Positions 11,693 through 24,107 of a stretch of DNA of 64,000 nt are shown here, in pieces. Each line of letters begins with the position of its first letter. The stretch's first letter is position 1. This DNA comes from Promerops cafer (Eukaryota; Chordata; Aves; Passeriformes; Nectariniidae). Under the pieces are notes generated by a model that had not been told where the DNA came from, did not search any database, and saw only the letters and a program-made list of their open reading frames with translations. A program made the translations under genes and the position numbers. Location of the stretch: assembly GCA_013398275.1 (NCBI GenBank), contig VZSE01001754.1:125914-189913 (forward strand), in the 5' to 3' direction.

Positions 11693-12742
11693 GTGACCCG
11701 GGTTCCAACAACCTCATGCAGTTTAACAAGGTCAGGTGCTGGTGTTACACCTGAGTCAGGGCAACTGCTGGTATCATTCCAGGCTGGGGGATGAACAGAC
11801 CAAAACCAGCCTTGCCAAGAAGGCCTCGGAGGTGCTGGTAGATGGAAAACTGGACATGAGCTGGCCATGTGCACAGGCAGCCCAGAAACCACTCTGCATC
11901 CAAAGCAGCATGGGCAGGGTGAGGGAGGGGATTCTGCCCCCTTGCCCCGCTCAGGTGAGACCCCACCTGCAGAGCTGCCTCCAGCTCTGGGGCTCAGCAC
12001 AGGAAGGAAGTGGAGCTGTAGGAGTGAGTCCAGAGGAGGCACCAAGGTGATCAGAGGGATGGAGCACCTCTCCCATGAGGAAAGGCTGAGAGAATTGGGA
12101 TTGTTCAGCCTGGAAAAGAGAAGCTTCAAGGGTGACCTAAATCCCTTCAGTATCTGAAGGGAACTTACAGGAAAGATGGGGCAAGACTATTGACAAGGGC
12201 ATATAGTTACAGAACAAGGGGTAATGGCTTCAAACTTCAAGAGAGTAGGTTTAGATTAGATATTAGGAAGAAATTCTTTGCTGTGAGGGTCAGAAGACAC
12301 TGGAACAGGCTGCTCAGGGACACAGGAACAGTTTGTCCCATCCCTGAAGTGTTCTCGGCCAGGCTGGATGGGGCTCTGAGCAGCCTGGTCTAGTGGAAGG
12401 TGTCATGTCCCTGCCCATGACAGGGGGTTTAGAATGNTGGGGCAAGACTATTGACAAGGGCATATAGTTACAGAACAAGGGGTAATGGCTTCAAACTTCA
12501 AGAGAGCAGGTTTAGATTAGATATTAGGAAGAAATTCTTTGCTGTGAGGGTCAGAAGACACTGGAACAGGCTGCTCAGGGACACAGGAACAGTTTGTCCC
12601 ATCCCTGAAGTGTTCTCGGCCAGGCTGGATGGGGCTCTGAGCAGCCTGGTCTAGTGGAAGGTGTCATGTCCCTGCCCATGACAGGGGGTTTAGAATGAGA
12701 TGATCTTCAAGGTCTCCTTCCAACCCAAACCATTCAGTGATT
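11693..12742 (+). mobile_element. CR1 LINE fragment carrying a 260-bp internal duplication
   Basis: The copy resumes after the LTR with AACCTCATGCAGTTTAACAAGG and runs through the CAGAGCTGCCTCCAGCTCTGG, GAGTCCAGAGGAGGCACC, TTCAGCCTGGAAAAGAG and TTAGATTAGATATTAGGAAG landmarks to CCAACCCAAACCATTCAGTGATT. It contains two nearly identical 260-bp blocks separated by one N. Confidence 0.9.
12177..12697 (+). repeat. Near-perfect tandem duplication (2 x 260 bp) around a single N
   Basis: Block 12177-12436 and block 12438-12697 are offset by 261 bp. They differ at one position I can see (AGAGTAGG against AGAGCAGG near 12245 and 12506). The lone N at 12437 sits exactly at the junction. Both copies encode the same 67-residue meaningless frame. 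Confidence 0.95.
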
Positions 12743-12974
12743 GACATTGGGACATCTTAGGTCAAATCTAACATGTATATCTATGTCTCTGTATTTGCCT
12801 GTGTGTCCACCATATTGACACCTCCACATTCATATAAGAATGTGGGATGTAGGAGTAGGAAGGATCACTTGGATGCATGCTGTGACCTTTCGTGTTTCAA
12901 ACAGCAGTGATGTACAGCCACCCCCACGTCCACCCCACATCTTCATTAATTTAGTCAGATCCATCTGACTGAAA

Positions 12975-13232
12975 ACCACTTTTTGTCATGTAGTCCCTAT
13001 TGGAAGCCTGTTCCAGGCAAGGGCTTCTCAGAGGGTTGTTTTCTCTCTCTAATTTTTTGCTTAATTTATTCCTGGCCTCTTCATACCCGTTTGTTCCTGT
13101 GCCAACATTGTCTTTTAGCTTCAATAGCTCAGCTGCCTCTCTGATGCTTGCCCCAATGTATTTATAGACAGCAACCGTGTCTCCTCTCAGCTTTCTGTTC
13201 AGCTTTAGTTCTGTGCCCTAAATGAGCTTTTT
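12975..13232 (-). mobile_element. Ancient CR1 relic
   Basis: The plus strand reads as the antisense of an old reptile/bird CR1: AAGCCTGTTCCAGGC, a TTATTCCTGGCC...CATACCCGTTTGTTCCTGTGCCAACATTG series, AATAGCTCAGCTGCCTCTC, and ATGTATTTATAGACAGCAA followed by GTCTCCTCTCAGC. It is clearly more diverged than the other CR1 copies here. Confidence 0.75.
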
Positions 13233-16200
13233 TGGCAGATGACTACCTAGGGAGCAGAGATGTGTAGACACATCTCAGCTGGCCTGACAGTGGCTGGCGC
13301 CCATGGCAGCCCCAGGGTGTCACGGCAGAGTGAGCTGAGTGTGGCAGGAGCAGACCCAACAAAGAGCTGCAGGGCAACCTGAGCAGCTGATGTCCCTGCT
13401 GGCACGTCCTAGGCAGCAGTGCTGGAGTCACACTGCTGTGCCCAAAAGCTGTTGCTAACAGCTGAGGAAGAAGCTGTGCTGGTGCTTCAGGAACCCATTG
13501 GTGAGAGTCCCCAAAGCCAACTGTTTTACTTTTTCTCTAAGAAATTTAAGAAGTGGTGCAAGCATGAGACTAAACTGATATTTCTATTCAGAGATGCCTC
13601 TTCCTCCCACGTCACTCAGCTGGAGAGGTGGTGCACTCTCTATCTCCAGATGGCTTTTAAAAGAATGTACTGAAGCCTGTCCCACTCTCTGCAGTCTTGG
13701 TGGGACATGTGGGTGGAAAAAGAGGCACAAACTGTGGGAACAAGAGGTTTCTGCCCATCTTTTACTTACTCTGGTGTTTACACACAGCTCTCCAGACAGG
13801 GTGTGAAGAGGTGGAGAGCATGGCTTTGCCACTGATGCATTAGGTGACCCTGTGACAGCTATTGCACCTCTCTTTGCTTTCTCATCACACCTTTGGCCTG
13901 TATTCCCCCTGGGCACTGCACACACTCAGCATACAGCCCACAGCACCACAGAGACCCTGCTTTTGGGCTTCCTATGGCCTTTTCTAGCAATGCCAGCAGT
14001 CGCTTCCTGCGTTGTTTATTGTTCCCCTCTGCCTCTGAACCAGCTGCTCACATTGCAGAATTTACAAGGGCTGATGGTATTCCACGGGAAGGAAGTGGAG
14101 CTGCATTTTAGCTTATATTTATGTGGTTCTCCTACTTCACCTATGCTTAGGGCTTCTGTGAGATATGTCATCACTCAGCAGAAGGGAAGGAAACAAAGAG
14201 TTCTTGCCTAAACGTGATTTTTCTTTTGCAGACACTTTTGATGAAAACAGAAGTCTTCTTGGGTCTGTTAAAACAGAACTGAATTTGCTGCAGCTGAGGG
14301 TGACAGCAGTAATTTGCTTTTCCTGATCCAGTTTGTTTCAGCCACCTGGTTGCCCATCCTGCTGTCTGCTTTTTGGTCTCAGACTGTTCTTCCAGTTCAG
14401 TCTGGCTGCACCTCTTGCCCCTGCAGAAAATGGAAACCCCGGGAGAAAACTGAAGCTCCCATAAAGCACTGCAGTGTGCATTTTAGGTCTGATGGTTTTC
14501 CTGTGGTCAAAACAATTTCCATTATAAAAATTACTTATTTTGAGGGAAGGTTAAAAGAAATGTGACCATACATGGACAAGAAAATCCACCCTAGTTATGT
14601 GCATCCAATGTTTGCTGCCATGTTGTAGGAGTATTGGATGCAACCACTTTGCACGTGATGTGTTGCTTTGAGATTTGTCTGTGCCCTAATACAAAGGCAG
14701 TAACTCTACATGCTTTATTTCAAGATATATTGGAGAGTTCAGGTGAGGTTCTCATACACAGCTCTAAGAAATATCATAGTAAAGACCAGCTGTAGAAAAA
14801 GCTTTCACCGGCGCAGAGTTTTTGCTAGGAATAGTACTTGGAGAAGATGATTTCCCTTTTTCATCTGTCTCATCTCTTCCTCAGTCTAATATCACCACAC
14901 GATTCTCAACCAGATCAGATCTCTTCAGTTCTGCCTTTCTTGCCCTGACCAGGTTAGTAAACTTATGTTCACTGATCAATTTTGTGAGATTTATTTTAGA
15001 TTTATTTTAGTCTCCTTTGGAAGAAGGATTAACTTCAGAAACATTTTAACATGTGGATGGAGAGCAGGGATTGTTGGTGATTGGTGCAGCAGAGCCAAAG
15101 CCTGGTGGCATGGATACCCATGTGAGGTAGGACAGATGAGCTCTTCTTCTCCAGATTGGCGGCATCAACATGAGGACAAGCTGCAGCACTTTAACACATT
15201 AGCACCAGTGGGAATAAAATAAAATAAAATTATCCTGTTTTCCAAACAGCACTCAGCAGGGTCAGATATTTGTCACAGGGATGGAGAATGAGATGGTTTG
15301 GCCTGTGAGGATCTGGGGACATGCAAGGGCGTGCACGAGGGTGTGAGCTGCAAACACCCACGGTGCAGGGGACTGCTGTGAGGTGGCCGTCGTGGTGCTG
15401 TGACCCGCGGGGCCGTGCGTGTCACCGCTGGGGCAGAAGGATGTGGCATCGGCTGGGGCGGGCTGAGCGCCGTGTCCTGCTGGAGCCACGTCAGGGTTTC
15501 CAGGCAGAAAGCAATTTATCAATCTGTTGTGCTTACTTTCTCCTGACCTGTGTGATCAAGAGCAAATTGCCCGGGACGAAACAAAAAAAGCCAAAAAATG
15601 AAGGGGGGTGGAGGTTACAACCCTCCTGCTTGCAAGGAGAGGCTGTAAAATGGCATTTGAGGGAAGTGCTGGGTCTTTCCCATTGCGGGGCTGCCTGTGC
15701 TCACTCAGATTTTCAGTGTCTGCAAAATGTGCTAGAGGGAGTTGACTCTCTCATTTTTGTCAGCTCCCTCCTCAAAGGCAGAACTTGACATCCTGCTTCT
15801 TTTTCCCTCTCATTTGTCTCCTCCCGCCTCCCCTTTTCCCCTGTCCACATGACAGTCATAAAAAGATAATGGAAACAATATGGGAATAGTCCCAGTTAGA
15901 GCAGCTTCCTTGTGGATGAGAGCCGCGTGCAGTAGCTGGGGAGGCTGTGAGGTCCCTTTGGAAAGCCAACAAGGGCAGGTCATGGTGTCCTTGTTTCCAA
16001 AATCAGTGCTGTGCTAGGACTGTACTGGTGGAGTGGAGCCATTTGGATACTGGTCACTGGGCACTGCGCTGGTGGGATAGGAAAGCCCAGCATGAGGTTA
16101 TTATATTTGAACTGGGTTTTGTACTGAAATGCTCTTTAGGGCAAGGCCATCAGAGGGTGATAAAAGCATCCTGAACTCTCTCCTCCTCCCATCCTGGCCA

Positions 16201-17768
16201 TGGGCCTTCCCAGCCCCTGCCAGGCAGGAGCTGCTGTGGATGGGCCTGTTGACTGTAGCCTGCTGGCGGCTGTTTGCAGCCAGGAAGGACAATATGCTGA
16301 TTGCAGAATCCGGTTTAATTACTCACAGCACATGCCATTAAGAGAAATTGGCTCAGCTTTCTCAGGAGCAACACATCTGAACTGACTCACCTTCATAAAA
16401 CTTGGCTCACATGCTAATTAGATGGCTTGGCTTAAAAAGATTGAGCCCCTAATCTGCCACCAGCTCGCAGGACCCAGTGTTATTTAAAGGTCCTGAATTT
16501 CCTTATATAAGAGTTCAATTGTTTTTTCAATAGAAAAAAAACAAAGAAAGACTCAAAAGAGAAAAGAAAAAAAGAAAGAACTCAACCCACCCTTTAAACA
16601 GAATATAAATTTATACATCATTGCGTTCTTAATTTTCATGGAATTTCTCTCCCCCTCACAGACAGAAGTTGTATATACAGGATTTTAGTATTTCCTCTCC
16701 GGCTCCAGCCCCAATTTGAAGGACTGTAAAAGTTTGAACCGATTCCAATAGCGCGCGGTTTGCATGGTCTGTGCTACGCTGCAGAGTCAAAACAGCCCAC
16801 ACAGTAACAGACATGCAGTAAATCTTGGGAGAAGTGTTTCCTTTCTTCACACACACACACACAGAGGACTGAAATTCAATTATAGTTTTAAAATAATACT
16901 GAAATTTGAAGGCAGAGGATAAAAAAGCAAGTGGCGCTCCTCACAACGAGGAACCCAGAGTGTTTTGAAGCACGATCAGGTTTCAGGGAGCTCGGAGCTG
17001 ATGATAACGTGTTCAGCATATTCTGTGGTTAGGCTAGTTTGCAAACACAAACTCATTATTACTGAATGATCACAGCAGTTAATTGTCTTTGGAGAGAGAT
17101 TTAGAGTCCCCTTGCACTGCGTTTTCTGCCTATCTCATTGCACTTTTTCACAGATCTTGGGAAGAACAGAATGTAGAACTACAGATCATCAAATTAGCCT
17201 TTAATAATGCTGCGAGACCTGCGTGCACCACAAATACACAAAATCCTTCCTTTTTCTCTGCTTTTTCTCCCTTGCACATATTATAAACAAAGGAAGAGAG
17301 CAGCAGGCTCTGTGCCAGATCTACCCATGTTTTCTCTTTATCTTTGCTTCCATCATGCTTTTGACTAATTATATTGTCGTGCCTGTAGGAGAGGGGCTGT
17401 ATCATCAGATATTTGCAAAATGCTCAGCAGCAGCAGCAGCAATGACTGTGGAACCCAAAACAACCCAGGACTTTGCTGGCTGAGCATGAGGCACGTTTTG
17501 GTAACAGAGTGACACTGGCTCGGGAGTTTGCCAGCAATGCTCACATCAGCCCCGCAGTGTGAGGCTGGGCTGAACGCCGTGAGAAGGGATGTTGTCCTCT
17601 ACTGAAAAGGAGGCTGAGCTGTGATTTTGGAGAGGAGAGCAGCCCATTTTTGGGGAACTGTTGCTGTCTCCCACGCAGGCATGAGCCCAGAGACTGGATG
17701 TAAAACCTTTAGTTTCCCTTCCAGGTCAAGAAAGGCTGTGAAAAAGGACCCGGCTAAGAGATACACAT
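13233..17768. other. Non-coding stretch with one GC-rich patch and one AT-rich conserved-looking block
   Basis: No gene was recognised. It includes an (AAAAT)n microsatellite at 15210-15229, a CpG-denser patch at 15330-15500, and the AT-rich block listed separately at 16380-17130. Confidence 0.45.
16380..17130. promoter_or_regulatory. Candidate conserved non-coding element
   Basis: This block is free of CR1, is AT-rich but not simple repeat apart from short A-rich and CA runs, and carries motifs common in developmental enhancers: GCTAATTAGATGG, GTTATTTAAAGG, TCCTTATATAAGAG, CAGTTAATTGTC. It has no coding potential. Conservation is inferred from texture only. Confidence 0.3.
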
Positions 17769-18350
17769 TACAGAATCATAAAACAGTTTGGGTTGGAAGG
17801 GACCTTAAGGATCATGTAGTTCCAAGCCCCTGCCATGGGCAGGGACGCCACCCCCTAGACCAGGTTGCTCCAAGCCCCATCCAACCCGGCTTTGAACATT
17901 TCCAGGGATGGAGAATCCATAACTTCTCTGGGTAATCTGTGACAGGGTCTCACCACCCTTACAGTAAAGAATTTTTTCCTAATATCTAATCTTAACCTAC
18001 TCTCTTTCAGTTTGAAGCCATTCTCCTTTGTTCTGTTACTACATGCCCTCATCAGAAGTCCTTCTCCAGCTCTCCTGTAGCCCCTTTAGGTACTGGCAGG
18101 TTCTAGAAAGTCTCCCCAGAAGCTTCTCCAGGCTGAACAAGCTCATCTGTCTCAGCCTGTCTCCATAGGGTAGATGCTCCAGCCCTCTGGGCATCTCTGT
18201 GACTTCCTCTGGACTTGTTCCAACAGGTCCACATCCTTCTTCTGTTGGGGACCCCAGAGCTGAGCATAGCACTCCAGTGGGGTGTCACAAAAGCAGAGCA
18301 GAGGGGCAGAACCCCCTCTCTTGTCCTGCTGGTCACACTTCTTTGGATGC
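17769..18350 (-). mobile_element. CR1 LINE 3' fragment
   Basis: The plus strand reads antisense CR1 from its 3' end: AGAATCATAAAACAG, GGGTTGGAAGGGACCTTAAGG, ATTTTTTCCTAATATCTAATC, TCCAGGCTGAACAAGC, TCCAACAGGTCCACATCCTTC, and GAGCTGAGCATAGCACTCC. The element is 5' truncated near 18350. Confidence 0.92.
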
Positions 18351-20494
18351 AGTCCTTGCTTTGATGCAAACACGAGAGCTGGGAAAGAGACTGGGCTGGG
18401 GAAGGGGAATACAAGGAGGGGTAACAAGAACAAGGAGGGCAGCAAGGAGGTAAAGCCAAGGAAAAGCAAATACAGCCTGTGAGCCCAAGAGGTCTGATTG
18501 GCTGAAATGTTTCCAGCTACGAGATTTGGTGGTTGAACTTTGCCTTGGAATTGGTTGGATCAGGTGGAAAATCCATGGGGATTACACCCTTGCTCTGATT
18601 CCAGCAGGAATCAGCATTTATATTTCCAGGGGTAGCTCAAGTACCGCTTTCCCCACAGTAGCACAGTGGGTTTTTTTTTACAGGTGTTCAGCGGCAAACC
18701 CCAAAACACAAAAAGCCCAAAACCCAGGGGAGCTGGGCTGTGGAGGATTGAGATTCACTCTCTGACAGAGAGGCTTAAAAAGTGCCTTTGGTTGATGCAT
18801 TTCTGGAGTATTCAGAAAATTAGCCAGGAGAAAGGAGCAGATGAGCAACATCTCCACCCACCACATGAGGTTTGCCCCTCTGCTTGAAGTTGCCTAACTG
18901 AAGCCTATGCTACCCAGAATTTCAAAATCTGGTCCTGGTTTCCAGTGCTTTTGCTAACAGAATTTTTAGGTTTGGGCTTGTAGCCGAGTGCAGTTCAGTC
19001 CTGCATCCCTGTAAGTTTGGCTAGATCAGGCTGGAGGGTTGCACATCAGTGAAACATTACTGAAATGTGTCCCTGCCCATGGATTTCAGTACTGTCTGCT
19101 CTCGTAAGCAGCCTGTTGCACAAGTCACATTGCCTGTGGTTTTTCACTGGTAGCCAGATCAAAGACCAAGGGTCTTTCCAAGTATTTTGGGAATGTTTCA
19201 TTCCACCTTTGGTCCTTTCTCTTTCCTCAGCAAACACTCTGCCATCCAGTCATTACTTTCACCTGAATCACTTGGTCAACAAAATATGGCAAAGGCAACG
19301 TGGCCTCATAAATAGCTCAGATTTTTAATGGATTTGTGCAAACTGCTGGTGGGGACAGCAGCGACTTGGCCCCCAGAATGAGACCACAGCCCTCTCCACT
19401 GCTGGACAGTGCAAAGTGTACTGCTGGCCACATCTTTCCTCTCCTGGGAAAAAGGGGAAAAGTTGTAGGGGAAAAGTCTTCAGAAAAGTAGGTTTCATTA
19501 GGAAAATAGGTTTCATTAGGCCTGCTACTCCAAATTTTTTTATTCTGTGCAGTGCAAAATCCATTGTTGCAGTACATTTTAACATATATCTGTCTGGGGT
19601 TTGTTTTGCTTTTTAACATCCTCTTTCCAATAGTCCTCTGGCCATGCTGGGGAAGGACTCCAAAAGATGCTTTTCTCAAATTGCTGATGTATAACCCTAG
19701 GTGTGGTTCCTCTCTAAGACCAGGTTACATAACATACTGTTACACTTGGGTGTGCTGACACATGACAGTATAAAGCATTATTTTGGGGTCTTTGAAGTGA
19801 CATCATCCCTAACCCCACTGGACCTGACACACAGGAAAGATGAGCCTGCGCCAACATGCCTGAAATTTTAGTGTTTTGTCCAGCTGCTGTCAGTAACATA
19901 CCCAAAAACCGAATTGAAAATGTCATCATAATTTGAAAAACACTGACCTCATTTTTTTCCCCTTAGTTCATTCACATATTTGGGAGTGAAAATGCTTTCA
20001 CAGCTGATGGCTCAATGTAGACTGGTTTCCATGCACCCCGCAGCTCCGAGAATCCCAACGGATATGTAACTGTCTGAGCCATTTTGGGTCACCAAACAGA
20101 CAGGTTATTTCAGTCACTGCACATTAAACTTCTGGGAACCTCTAAAGTGAGGATTTGCTGCCACATAAAACTGGTGTGGGATGGGCCTGGGAGCCAGGAT
20201 TTGGTAGCATTTCATCAGAGCATTTGCAAGCAAGGGCACCAGAGCCATTAGGGGCTTTGGGACAGCCCAGAGCAGAGCGGTGGGGAAAACAAGTCCCTTT
20301 GCTAATGGAGCAACTTTATTTTTGCTTCCTGTTCAGAATGATGCCCATAAGACATTGCCTGGGGCCAGAACCTCTCATCTACCACACGGGCAGAACAAGA
20401 GAAGAGGGCTCTGTTATTCAAAGTTCATTTAAAAATACTTTCATGACTCACAGGGAAGGACAAATTAGCTTAATCTTGCCAGCTCTTAGTGGCT

Positions 20495-20570
20495 TTTTAT
20501 TTTATTTTTTTAATTTTTTTTTTTTAATTTGTTTTGGTTTGTTTTTGGTTTGTTTTGGTTTTTTTGTCCT
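20495..20570. repeat. T-rich / (TTTGG)n low-complexity tract
   Basis: Runs of T are followed by repeated TTTGGTTTGTTTT units. It could be the decayed poly(A) end of a retrocopy on the minus strand, but no parent sequence is recognised beside it. Confidence 0.85.
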
Positions 20571-21054
20571 AGGAGTCTTCAGTGCTCATCCAGAGGTGTG
20601 AGTTGGGCATTCTAGGGAATGGTTTGGGCAAATTAGAGGGACCATGCTGGGTGGAAGCTGGGGATTTCTCTTCCAGAGAATCTTTTGCCTACTAGGCCCC
20701 TTCATGTAACCTACCCCAACTCAAGTACAGCATCACAGACTCTCATTTTGCCTCCTTTTAACTTAAAATAAGTGAAATGAGGGCTAGATGCTGGTGCAAG
20801 GACTTTCACTATTATAAATCTTGTCACAAGCTGCCACCTGAAGGTGCTATTATGCACCTGTTGTTTTTGCTTTTTGTGCCAGAAACATGGGCTTCTTGTC
20901 ACTAGGGCAAATTTCTTCTTCTTGTTTTTAAGCAGAGGTCCCCTGGCCTTCAAATAAGCAAACACCAAAGGTGGCATCTCACACCCACTGAAAACTAGTG
21001 GTTTGGAGAAAGATATTTTATTGGGATGAGAAGCTAAGCTGTGAGAAACAGATT

Positions 21055-21083
21055 ATTTGTTTGTTTGTTTGTTTGTTTGTTTG
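21055..21083. repeat. (GTTT)n microsatellite
   Basis: About seven GTTT units stand in an otherwise ordinary sequence. Confidence 0.95.
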
Positions 21084-21382
21084 TGTGCCTTAGCTACAGA
21101 ACCCAACATTTGTAAAAAATTTAGGTTTTCCTCTGGCCAAGCTTAAAATTTGTAGCTTTATTTCAATAACCCAAGAAATAATAATAATAAAAAAACCATT
21201 CTTGTACCAAGACAAAATGTTCCTTTGGTTTAAAGAAAAATGTTTCATCTTCAGGCAGAGGATGTTCTTCAAATCTACTTCTTAGAACTTTGTATGATGA
21301 AACCCTAAAAACCTTTTCTGCCATAGAAGGAGAGCCCATGGCTTTCTCTCCAGCCTGTGGATTAAATTTCCCAATATTCATA

Positions 21383-21487
21383 GCATCATAGAAGGGTTTG
21401 GGTTGGAAGGAACCTTAAAGGTCACGTAGTTCCAACTTCCCTGCTATCAACAAGGATACCATGGAAAGGGACACCCTGCCCATGGCA
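21383..21487 (-). mobile_element. Short CR1 3'-end fragment
   Basis: The plus strand shows CATCATAGAAGGGTTTGGG, TTGGAAGGAACCTTAAAGG, and GGGACACCCTGCCCATGGCA, the antisense of the last hundred bases of CR1. Confidence 0.85.
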
Positions 21488-24107
21488 TATTCATGTTGAT
21501 GTATGAAACGTTTAATAGTGTCAGTAAGAGAAAATGAAAGATCCCACCAGAAGCCTTTAACAGGATGACTCAGATGGCACATTACAGCCTGCATCTGGAC
21601 TGGGACTATTTTGCACAGAGCTCAGCAAACCATGATGCTTCCCACATTTCTGCAGCTGCTTTTGTGTCTCCTACAGCTCACCTTCCCCTGGGGGCAGCTG
21701 AAGCTGGGTCCTGTCATCCCCAGCAGCAGGAGGTGGTGTGTGGCTGGTTCAGGGGACAGCATGCTGCCCTGCAGTGCTGACCTCAATAATTCAACCCATG
21801 GGGCTTTGGAAATGCTTAATTGAGAAGCTCTGACCTGTGGTCTCATGGTTTGAGGCAGGAAAATGGGAGATTTTCAGATCGCCCCAGGAAGAGGAGGAAA
21901 CTGAAGCAAGGTCCCTCATAGCCCAAGTGAACGTACTACCCATGAAGCTGCTGGATGAAAGAAAGGGGTGTTGTGTGTAAGGGAGAAACTATCATAACTG
22001 CATTTTTGGGTAAACTTACTCCCCACTGAAGAGAAATAGTCTGGCCTTCTCTGCTAAGTCACAGCCTCCCATTCAAATCTTTGGGTTTTCTGTTGACAGA
22101 ATGACCTTTAATTGTGTTAAAGGCTCTGCAAATCTCTGTTTTGGAGAGACTGGTAGCTAGAACGGAATGGCTCCTTACGTAAAGCCAAGAGACATGAATA
22201 GTTCAAGGCAGCTGCAGGGATTAATGCTTTGCAGGGCAGCCCTTTGTCTTGGACCATGGAGAGGACTGGTATTTGGCACTCTGCTTTCCTGCATATTTTA
22301 TGGTCTGGAAGAGGTCTTAACAACTTTTATAATGCAGTCACTCCACAATGGCTCTCTTCAGTGGGGCTGAGAGCTCATTGGTATGAAAACATGTACAATT
22401 TCCCTTTTTGCATGGGCATATGGGACAGGGTGCTCTCCACTGAGAAATTCCTTCCAGGTAGAGGTAAAAGACTTGCTGCTAGGATCTGAGGTTCCAAAGG
22501 TCATGAGATTTAGGGTGGAGTTGTGAGTTTTGGCAAGATGACACATGGTTTTGGTTTGGTTTGCTTTCAGAATGGGGACGTGCTCATGTGCTGAGCCATT
22601 GGCACAGGGTACTTGAGGTCTAAGACCGTGACCAGTGCTCTGCAGTGCCAGACCTGGGGATACAAAGACAACCCTTAATAAGATATTCAGTGACCTTGAG
22701 CCTTGGGGGATGATTTAGCACTAAGCCACTGCTGGTTGCTGCATTTTAGGCGAACAGAAAACATCTTGGTCATACCTAGTAACTACAAAACCTTGCTGCT
22801 CTACCAGTTATGATACCAAATTTCCTTCATGCTGCTTCTTTCTTGCAGTTTATTTCTTCTTTCCAGCATATATTTGCTTTCCACTTGTTTATTACAACAG
22901 CATTTCTCTCTTCTGGCTCAACCTTTGCTTGCTAAAAGCTTGCAGCAAGTCCAGCCACTGCTCTCACTGAGATGGAGGGACAAATCAGGTGCAGCCTCCT
23001 TCTAGGCTATAGGAAATCTGTAGGGAGGTGGTCCCATTTTGAAATTTTGTAGAGAGGAAATGCACATTCTGTGAGGTCATCCACTGTGATATCTGTTGGG
23101 AGGAACTAGACATGCCATGTGCAGTGCTCAGCTCACCCAAACCCTGTCTGACAGGAAAAGGAATTCCTGTGTAATAAAAATTAAGATAATTGCCTATGAA
23201 GAAATGGTTCATTGTCGAGGGTATTTTCATACACATTAGTGGAGAGGAGGTCAAATTCAGAGAACATAAGATCAAGTCCTGGAAGAGATGACTTTGTTTT
23301 TGTTTGAATTACCATTTTGTGGGTTTTTTTCACAGATGCTGTTGGGTTCTGGGGTAAGTCTTCACTTATTTTTCTGTGGAAAGCTTTAAAGTCCTAAAAC
23401 TGTGGAAGCTCTGAGCAAAGAGAATATCACTGCTCTCTCCACCTATTTCACATCTATTGAGGAAGACATTCCACATATTTGAAGAAAACAGCTTTTTTCT
23501 TCCAGCATATCAAAGTGCAAAGCTGAGCAGTTCACCTGGCTCCATCTGAACCCCCAGACCAGAGGTGCTCTGAATGTGAGGATACTAGCAATATGGAGTT
23601 TAAAGGAGTCAGAGCTGGCTGTGGAGAAGTATCTGGTCCTCCCCCATAATCTGTTCTGATCCTGCATAAACAAACTTCATGTCAAGGGACAGTGAAAGTA
23701 AAGTGTGATTTTCATGTTGAGGAGAGGGAAAATTAAGAAGGGGGGAAATGTGGGAGGAATAAGAACTGTTATAGATTTCTGGGCTTTTGTGGCTGGAGTA
23801 AGGGCAGTTGGGTAGAGATGAGGACAGAGCTGTGCAGGAGATGATGTTTTACTCTTAAGTCTTTCACTTCCCTAAATACATGTAAGTTCAGGACTATTGG
23901 GGCTGGATTTGTAGTGAAGTTTGCTAGAAGTAGTGGGGGATGGACTTGGGGGAAAAATTACGAGAAGATGCCTTCAAAATATTCAGAACGAGGAGAGATG
24001 CTCTTGCTGATGTTGCCCATGGGCTTGAAAGACCTTGGTTTTGTTCTGGGGTCAACCACATGACACCATGCAAAGGTTCCAGCTCATTCATTTGCTTTGC
24101 AGCTGTA
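21488..24107. other. Non-coding stretch, nothing recognised
   Basis: No gene or repeat was recognised. The frame at 21611-21823 (+) begins with a hydrophobic run like a signal peptide but has no splice or family support. Confidence 0.4.

Larger units (their letters stand above)
18351..21382. other. Non-coding stretch, simple repeats only
   Basis: No gene was recognised. It holds a T-rich tract with TTTGG units at 20495-20570 and a (GTTT)n array at 21055-21083. Confidence 0.5.

Noticed and set aside
12190..12654. Two identical 67-residue proteins in tandem.
   Set aside because: They are translations of non-coding CR1 3' sequence duplicated around an N.
21611..21823. Small frame with a hydrophobic start resembling a signal peptide.
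   Set aside because: No family match by eye, no flanking splice sites, and hydrophobic runs are common in chance frames.
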